Shown in pieces: positions 58,449 through 64,000 of a stretch of 64,000 nt of DNA (position 1 is its first letter; every line of letters begins with the position of its first letter). The stretch lies in contig NZ_JNZA01000024.1 in the NCBI RefSeq assembly GCF_000717345.1, positions 49,165 to 113,164 of the forward strand, read 5' to 3'. Below the pieces are notes generated by a model. The model saw only the letters and a program-made list of their open reading frames with translations, was not told the DNA's origin and searched no databases. The DNA comes from Streptomyces lydicus (GTDB taxonomy: Bacteria > Actinomycetota > Actinomycetes > Streptomycetales > Streptomycetaceae). A program made the translations under genes and the position numbers.

Positions 58449-60998
58449 ATGCACCAACTGCAGCGCGACGAGGCGCAGACCCGAGCCCGACTCATCGACG
58501 TCCACCGCTACGCCGTCGAACTCGACCTCACCCGGGGTGACGAGACCTTCGGCTCCCGCACGGTCATCCACTTCACCGCCCGGGCCGGCGGCGACACCTT
58601 CGTCGAGCTCAAGCCCACCGCGCTGCACACCGCCACCCTCGACGGCCACCCCCTCGACCCCGCGGCACTCGACGGCAACCGCCTCCCGCTCACCGGCCTC
58701 ACCCCCGGCGACCACGAACTGCGCCTCGACGCCACCATGCGCTACTCCCGCACCGGCGAGGGCATGCACCGCTTCACCGACCCCGCCGACGACGAGACCT
58801 ACGTCTACACCCAGCTGTTCATGGACGACGTCCAGCGGGTCTTCGCCGCCTTCGACCAGCCCGACCTCAAGGCCGTCTTCGAGCTGACCGTCACCGCCCC
58901 CGACGGCTGGCGCGTCCTCGCCAACGGCCTCACCGAGCACCTCGGCGGCGGCCGCTGGCAGGCCGCGCCCACCCCCCTCATCTCCACCTACCTCGTGGCC
59001 GTCGCCGCCGGCCCCTGGCACTCCGTCCGCACCGAACACGCCGGACTGCCCTTCGGCCTCCACTGCCGCCGCTCACTCGCCCCGCACCTCGACGCCGACG
59101 CCGAGGAACTCCTCGACCTCACCCGCCGCTGCTTCGACCGCTACCACGAGATCTTCGAGGAGCCCTACCCCTTCGACTCCTACGACCAGGCGTTCGTCCC
59201 CGAGTTCAACGCCGGCGCCATGGAGAACCCCGGCCTGGTCACCTTCCGCGACGAATTCGTCTACCGCTCCGCCGTCACCGACACCGAACGCCAGACCCGC
59301 GGCATGGTCATCGCCCACGAAATGGCCCACATGTGGTTCGGCGACCTCGTCACCCTCCAGTGGTGGGACGACATCTGGCTCAACGAGTCCTTCGCCGAAT
59401 ACATGGGCTACCAGGTCCTGTCCGAAGCCACCCGCTTCACCGACACCTGGACCGACTTCGCCGTCGCCCGCAAGGGCTGGGGCTACGACGCCGACCAGCG
59501 CCCCTCCACCCACCCCGTCGCCCCGGACCCCGACGGCGTCCCCGACACCGCCTCCGCCCTGCTCAACTTCGACGGCATCTCCTACGCCAAGGGCGCCTCC
59601 GCCCTCCGCCAGCTCGTCACCTGGCTCGGCGAGAAGGACTTCCTCACCGGCATCAACACCCACTTCACCCGCCACAAGTTCGGCAACGCCACCCTCGCCG
59701 ACTTCATCGACTCGCTCGCCCACCACACCGACCGCGACGTCCACGCCTGGGCCGACGCCTGGCTGCGCACCACCGGCGTCGACACCCTCACCCCCACCGT
59801 CACCGACGGCCCCGACGGCTGGTCCCTCACCGTCGACCGCACCGGCAGCCGCCCCCACCGCATAGCCGTCGGCCTCTACGACCGCGACCCCGCCACCGGC
59901 CACCCCCTCGTCCGGCGCGAACGCCTCGACGTCGACGTGCCCACCGACGGCACCGCCCGGACCTTCCGCGGCCCCCGCCCCGCCCTGATCGTCCCCAACG
60001 ACCAGGACCTCACCTACGCCAAGATCCGCCTCGACCCCGCCTCCGCACAGGCCGCCCTGCGCGACCTGTCCGCCCTCCCCGACCCGCTCACCCGCGCCGT
60101 GCTGTGGAACACCCTGCGCGACCTGGTCCGCGACGGCGAACTGCCGCCCACCGCCTACCTCGACGCCGCCCGCACCCACCTCCCGCACGAGACCGACCTC
60201 GCCCTCATCCAGGGCGTCCTCGCCTTCGCCCGCACCCAGATCGCCGACCGCTACCTCCCCACCCCCGACCGCCACACCGCGCTCGGCACCCTCACCTCCC
60301 TCAGCCGGGAGATACTCCGCCGCACCGAAGGCCCCGAGAACGGCACCGGCGCCGGACTGCGGCTCACCGCCGTACGCACCTTCATCGACAGCGCCACCAC
60401 CCCCGAAGGCATCCAGGACTGGCTCGACGACGGCAGCGTCCCCGGCGGCCCGCACCTCGACCCCGAACTGCGCTGGCGCATCCTCGGCCGGCTCGCCACC
60501 CTCGGCGCCGCCCCCACCGCCGAACTCCACGCGGCCATCGACGCCGAACTCGCCCGCGACCCCAGCGCCACCGGCCGCGAAGGCGCCGCCCGCTGCCGCG
60601 CCGCGCTCCCCGACCCCGACGCCAAGGAAGCCGCCTGGGAGGCCCTGTTCCGCACCGACGAACGAACCGCCCTGTCCAACTACCTCTTCACCGCCACCGC
60701 CACCGGCTTCTGGGCACCCGAACACCACGACCTGCTGCGGCCCTACGTCGCCCGCTACTTCACCGACGTCCCCGCCCTCGCCGCCGCCCGCGGCCCCGCC
60801 CTCGCCGAGGCCGCCGGCCGCTACGCCTTCCCCGCCACCCGGGTCGACGAGGAAACCCTCCGCCTCGGCGAGACCTGCCTCGCCGAGAGCGACCCCACCC
60901 CCGCCCTGCGCCGCAAGCTCGTCGACCAACTCGACGACCTGCGGCGGGCCTTGAAGGTACGCGCCGCGGCCGCCGGCGCACACCCGGCAACCCGGTGA
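58449..60998 (+). CDS. pepN: Aminopeptidase N (M1 family)
   Basis: 849 residues, cytoplasmic, removing N-terminal residues from peptides. The exopeptidase motif GAMEN is at 256-260, the zinc site H290-E-M-A-H294 with E313 (NESFAEYMG) as third ligand, and the C-terminal helical ERAP-like domain follows (about 560-845). The ATG at 58449 gives the family N-terminus MHQLQRDEAQTRA; a GTG at 58413 is less likely. Codon use is notably C-rich (CTC, CCC, GTC), unlike the his/trp genes. It corresponds to the Streptomyces PepN clade. Confidence 0.95.
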   Translation: MHQLQRDEAQTRARLIDVHRYAVELDLTRGDETFGSRTVIHFTARAGGDTFVELKPTALHTATLDGHPLDPAALDGNRLPLTGLTPGDHELRLDATMRYSRTGEGMHRFTDPADDETYVYTQLFMDDVQRVFAAFDQPDLKAVFELTVTAPDGWRVLANGLTEHLGGGRWQAAPTPLISTYLVAVAAGPWHSVRTEHAGLPFGLHCRRSLAPHLDADAEELLDLTRRCFDRYHEIFEEPYPFDSYDQAFVPEFNAGAMENPGLVTFRDEFVYRSAVTDTERQTRGMVIAHEMAHMWFGDLVTLQWWDDIWLNESFAEYMGYQVLSEATRFTDTWTDFAVARKGWGYDADQRPSTHPVAPDPDGVPDTASALLNFDGISYAKGASALRQLVTWLGEKDFLTGINTHFTRHKFGNATLADFIDSLAHHTDRDVHAWADAWLRTTGVDTLTPTVTDGPDGWSLTVDRTGSRPHRIAVGLYDRDPATGHPLVRRERLDVDVPTDGTARTFRGPRPALIVPNDQDLTYAKIRLDPASAQAALRDLSALPDPLTRAVLWNTLRDLVRDGELPPTAYLDAARTHLPHETDLALIQGVLAFARTQIADRYLPTPDRHTALGTLTSLSREILRRTEGPENGTGAGLRLTAVRTFIDSATTPEGIQDWLDDGSVPGGPHLDPELRWRILGRLATLGAAPTAELHAAIDAELARDPSATGREGAARCRAALPDPDAKEAAWEALFRTDERTALSNYLFTATATGFWAPEHHDLLRPYVARYFTDVPALAAARGPALAEAAGRYAFPATRVDEETLRLGETCLAESDPTPALRRKLVDQLDDLRRALKVRAAAAGAHPATR

Positions 60999-61003
60999 CC
61001 ACA

Positions 61004-61037
61004 CGGGTGCCGCCGCCCGCGCAGCCGGCGGCACCCG
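61004..61037 (+). terminator. pepN terminator
   Basis: Perfect 11-bp stem (CGGGTGCCGCC and complement), 12-nt loop, 6 bases after the pepN stop. Confidence 0.7.
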
Positions 61038-61050
61038 AACACCTGCGGTA

Positions 61051-61074
61051 CACCCGTACCACTTACGGGTGGTA
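61051..61074. repeat. Overlapping inverted repeats upstream of desA
   Basis: CACCCGTA-CCACT-TACGGGTG and the overlapping TACCAC-N6-GTGGTA share the same bases. They could be a second terminator stem or an operator about 130 bases before desA. Confidence 0.4.
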
Positions 61075-61115
61075 TGACCGCAAGCAGTGGAGACGCAGCG
61101 TACAGGGAAAGTAAC

Positions 61116-61129
61116 TTAGGGCTGCCTAA
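61116..61129. promoter_or_regulatory. DmdR/IdeR-type iron box
   Basis: TTAGG-GCTG-CCTAA is a perfect palindrome inside the sequence GTAACTTAGGGCTGCCTAAC; 12 of 19 positions agree with the Streptomyces iron-box consensus TTAGGTTAGGCTCACCTAA as I remember it. It overlaps a possible -10 (TAACTT) 90 bases before desA, so desAB should be repressed when iron is sufficient. Confidence 0.8.
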
Positions 61130-61205
61130 CATCCCGTCCGCGGGGGCCCGCACCGGGCCACCCCCGCAGACGCGGCCCCCAACTCCCTGACAGAAGAGCA
61201 CACCG

Positions 61206-62630
61206 ATGTCTGTGCCCCCTGCCGGCACCGCCCTCGCAGGCGGCACCAACGGCCCCCGCGCACTGCGCCCCCTCCTCGACACCGTCCTCGACGCCCTCAC
61301 CACCGGCGCCGAGGACCGCGCCGGCCCCCTCCCGCCCGGCGGCCCCGACGCCGTCACCCGCGCCGTGCACGACGCCTGCCACCCCCTGCTCCCCGAGCAC
61401 GGCACCGGCCCGCACGCCGCCCTGCGCACCGTCGTCCACACCCTCGCCGCCGGCTCCGCCGACCCCGCCGACCCGCACTGCGCCGCCCACCTGCACTGCC
61501 CGCCCCTGGCCCTGGCCACCGCCGCCGACCTCGCCGCCGGCGCCCTCAACCCCTCCATGGACTCCTGGGACCAGGCCCCCGCCGCCTCCGCCCTGGAAAC
61601 CCTCACCAGCCGCGCCCTCGCCGCGCTCGTCTACCCCCGGGCCGCCGCCCCCGACGCCCTCATCACCACCGGCGGCACCGAATCCAACCAGCTCGGCATC
61701 CTCCTCGCCCGCGAAGCCGCCACCGCGAACCGCCCCGCCGCCGGCCCCCTCCAGATCGTCTGCGGAGCCAACGCCCACCACTCCCTCCACCGCTCCGCCT
61801 GGCTCCTCGGCCTCCCCGCACCCCTCACCCTCCCCACCCCCGACGGCATCCTCACCCCCGACACCGTCCACACCTGCCTGGCCAACCTCACCGGCCACAC
61901 CGGACCCGCAAGCCCGGTGCTGCTCACCGCCACCGCAGGCACCACCGACTCCGGCGCCATCGACCCGCTCCCCGCCCTCGCCGACGTCGCCGCCCACCAC
62001 GGCGCCCGCTTCCACATCGACGCCGCCTACGGCGGACCCCTCCTCTTCAGCGACACCCACCGCACCGCCCTCAGCGGCCTCGACCGCGCCCACACCGTCG
62101 CCCTCGACCTGCACAAACTCGGCTGGCAACCGGTCGCCGCCGGCCTCCTCGCCGTCCCCGACGCCGCGACCCTCACCCCCCTCGCCCACCAGGCCGACTA
62201 CCTCAACGCCGACGACGACACCGAAGCCGGCCTCCCCGACCTCCTCAGCCGCTCACTGCGCACCACCCGCCGCCCCGACATCCTCAAAATCGCCGTCACC
62301 CTCAAAGCCCTCGGCCGCCGCGGCCTCGGCGACCTCATCGACCGCACCCTCGCCGCCGCCCGGACCCTCGCCGACCTCATCGACGCCCACCCCCGCTACG
62401 AACTCCACTCCCGCCCCACCCTCAGCACCGTCCTCTTCCGCCCCACCGGCGCCGACGACACCACCCTCGCCACCATCCGCCGCACCCTCCTCACCGACGG
62501 CCAGGCCGTCCTCGGCCGCGCCACCACCCCCACCGGCCTCTGGCTCAAAGCCACCCTCCTCAACCCCCACACCCAACCCGGAGACCTCACCACCCTCCTC
62601 AAACTCGTGGAAGGCCACATCCCCCGATGA
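61206..62630 (+). CDS. desA: DesA-type PLP-dependent L-lysine decarboxylase
   Basis: 474 residues, group II decarboxylase fold, making cadaverine for desferrioxamine. PLP-lysine K304 in ALDLHKLGWQ; also TTGGTESNQLG, AHHSLHRSA (pyridine stacking His) and HIDAAYGGP. The assignment as desA rests on the coupled desB and the iron box; the family also includes DABA/tyrosine decarboxylases. It overlaps desB by ATGA. Confidence 0.92.
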   Translation: MSVPPAGTALAGGTNGPRALRPLLDTVLDALTTGAEDRAGPLPPGGPDAVTRAVHDACHPLLPEHGTGPHAALRTVVHTLAAGSADPADPHCAAHLHCPPLALATAADLAAGALNPSMDSWDQAPAASALETLTSRALAALVYPRAAAPDALITTGGTESNQLGILLAREAATANRPAAGPLQIVCGANAHHSLHRSAWLLGLPAPLTLPTPDGILTPDTVHTCLANLTGHTGPASPVLLTATAGTTDSGAIDPLPALADVAAHHGARFHIDAAYGGPLLFSDTHRTALSGLDRAHTVALDLHKLGWQPVAAGLLAVPDAATLTPLAHQADYLNADDDTEAGLPDLLSRSLRTTRRPDILKIAVTLKALGRRGLGDLIDRTLAAARTLADLIDAHPRYELHSRPTLSTVLFRPTGADDTTLATIRRTLLTDGQAVLGRATTPTGLWLKATLLNPHTQPGDLTTLLKLVEGHIPR

Positions 62631-64000
62631 GCACCGCCGACGCACCCGCCGCCCCCGCCACCCCCGACGAACCCCTCGACCTCGCCGGCATCGGCATCGG
62701 CCCCTTCAACCTCTCCCTCGCCGCCCTCGCCCACCCCCTCACCTCACTGCGCTGCGCCTTCTACGACCAGCGCCCCGCCTTCCACTGGCACCCCGGCCTC
62801 CTCATCGACGGCGCCACCCTCCAAGTCCCCTTCCTCGCCGACCTCGTCACCCTCGCCGACCCCGCCAGCCCCTGGAGCTTCCTCAACTACCTCAAAACCC
62901 GCAAACGCCTCTTCCCCTTCTACTTCGCCGAGCGCTTCCACATCCACCGCGCCGAATACGACGCCTACTGCCGCTGGGTCAGCGAAAACCTCCCCACCCT
63001 CCACTTCGGCCACCAGATCGACGCCGTCCGCTGGAACCCCGAACGCGACGCCTTCGAAATCGACTTCACCCACCTCGCCCCCGACGGCGAAGCACAAGCC
63101 CTCGGCCGCACCCACGCCCGCAACCTCGTCCTCGGCATCGGCACCACCCCCCACATCCCCGTCCCGCTCCGCCCCCTCGCCGAGGCCCCCACCGTCCCCG
63201 TCATCCACTCCGCCAACTACCTCGACCACCGCGACACCCTGCTCGCCGCCGACCACCTCACCGTCATCGGCGCCGGCCAGTCAGGCGCCGAAATCTTCCT
63301 CGACCAGCTCCGCAACCGCCCCACCGGCCGCGAACAACTCCACTGGCTCGCCCGCACCCCCGCCTTCGCCCCCATGGAATACAGCAAACTCGGCCTCGAA
63401 CACTTCACCCCCGACTACACCCGCTACTTCCACGCCCTCCCCGAACGCGTCCGCGACGCCCTCGTCCCCGGCCAATGGCAGCTCCACAAAGGCATCGACC
63501 ACGACACCCTCGCCGCCATCCACGACGAGCTCTACCGCCGCACCCTCCACGGCGGCTGGCCCGACGCCACCCTCACCCCCGGCGTCTCCGTACGCACCGC
63601 CGGCCGCGTCGGCACCACCAAAGTCGAACTCCACCTCGACCACACCCAGCAAGGCACCCGCTCCCGCCTCACCACCGACGCCGTCGTCCTCGCCACCGGA
63701 TACCGCGAACGCCGCCTGGACACCCTCCTCGCCGCCCTCGACCCCTACATCCGCCGCGACGCCGCCGAACGCCCCCGCATCGACCCCCACCACCGCGTCG
63801 TCCTCGACCCCACCGTCACCGGCTCCCTCTACGTCCAGAACGCCGAAACCCACACCCACGGCGTCGGCGCCCCCGACCTCGGCCTCGCCGCCTGGCGCAG
63901 CGCCACCATCCTCAACTCCCTCACCGGCACCACCCCCTACCCCCTCCCCGAACGCACCGCCTTCACCACCTTCGGCCTCCCCCAACCCCCCACCCACACC
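62627..64000 (+). CDS. desB: DesB-type L-lysine/cadaverine N6-monooxygenase (3' end outside window)
   Basis: 458 codons are present and the frame runs off the window edge. It is a flavin-dependent N-hydroxylating monooxygenase (IucD/SidA family) that hydroxylates cadaverine for desferrioxamine. FAD site LAGIGIGPFNLSLA near residue 19, the QVPFLADLVTLADP substrate-region motif, NADPH site VIGAGQSGAEIFLD, and the ATGYRE motif followed by the late HTHGVGAPDLGLAAWRSA. Start overlaps the desA stop (ATGA). Expected partners desC and desD would lie to the right. Confidence 0.95.
   Translation, partial: MSTADAPAAPATPDEPLDLAGIGIGPFNLSLAALAHPLTSLRCAFYDQRPAFHWHPGLLIDGATLQVPFLADLVTLADPASPWSFLNYLKTRKRLFPFYFAERFHIHRAEYDAYCRWVSENLPTLHFGHQIDAVRWNPERDAFEIDFTHLAPDGEAQALGRTHARNLVLGIGTTPHIPVPLRPLAEAPTVPVIHSANYLDHRDTLLAADHLTVIGAGQSGAEIFLDQLRNRPTGREQLHWLARTPAFAPMEYSKLGLEHFTPDYTRYFHALPERVRDALVPGQWQLHKGIDHDTLAAIHDELYRRTLHGGWPDATLTPGVSVRTAGRVGTTKVELHLDHTQQGTRSRLTTDAVVLATGYRERRLDTLLAALDPYIRRDAAERPRIDPHHRVVLDPTVTGSLYVQNAETHTHGVGAPDLGLAAWRSATILNSLTGTTPYPLPERTAFTTFGLPQPPTHT

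Noticed and set aside
57941..58495. A 184-codon minus-strand ORF between AraC and pepN
   Set aside because: It overlaps the end of the AraC gene, has low-complexity sequence and no ribosome-binding site; the only meaningful frame there is the MFS remnant.

Overview
The window is a very GC-rich actinobacterial chromosome segment, almost certainly Streptomyces. The case rests on near-universal G/C at third codon positions, frequent GTG/TTG starts, chains of genes coupled by 4-bp ATGA/GTGA overlaps, many starts preceded 6-8 nt upstream by a TANNNT -10 (leaderless mRNAs), PriA replacing separate HisA and TrpF, a TrpM-type small ORF in the trp cluster, and desferrioxamine genes at the right edge.

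Left part (1-5.7 kb): the end of an ABC ATPase gene, its permease and a membrane protein; then, on the minus strand, a YbaK-type deacylase, a LON-domain protein and a beta-helix-like membrane protein. A 0.4-kb nested palindrome lies between the last two.

Core biosynthesis (5.7-26.4 kb): hisD-hisC-hisB-small ORF-hisH-priA-ridA-like-hisF form one compact operon. Convergent to it is a five-TM-type succinate dehydrogenase operon (sdhCAB), with a divergent LysR regulator that has a perfect ATAG-N7-CTAT operator candidate. Then come hisI, trpE, three small membrane-protein genes, trpC-trpM-trpB-trpA, a thioredoxin-fold membrane protein and lgt. No trpD, trpG or trpF is present; PriA links the two pathways.

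Unusual operon (26.5-34.1 kb, minus strand): six genes all coupled by 4-bp overlaps encode four different ADP-ribosylglycohydrolase-superfamily proteins, a class III CoA-transferase and a CitE-like CoA-ester lyase. One paralog has lost a metal-binding Asp. No ADP-ribosyltransferase accompanies them. This is the best candidate for an undescribed pathway. A divergent VIT-type metal transporter follows, then gltBD, with GlnR-like sites upstream of gltB.

Right part (41.7-64 kb) is accessory and mosaic: several divergent or convergent regulator/enzyme pairs (ArsR-like with a flavin-reductase-like protein, LacI with a hydrolase, DUF5937-type regulator with a lipase-like protein), a PPOX enzyme, a lipoprotein, an MBL hydrolase, a zinc-ribbon metallopeptidase and a secreted trypsin. 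Next is a glycan locus: a Tat-secreted GH101 endo-alpha-N-acetylgalactosaminidase, a cytoplasmic GH35 beta-galactosidase, an AraC regulator and a 49-codon remnant of an MFS sugar permease. The window ends with pepN and desA-desB (desB cut by the edge) behind a DmdR/IdeR-type iron box. The last three genes use strikingly C-ending codons. Functions come from reading motifs by eye; no database search was possible.
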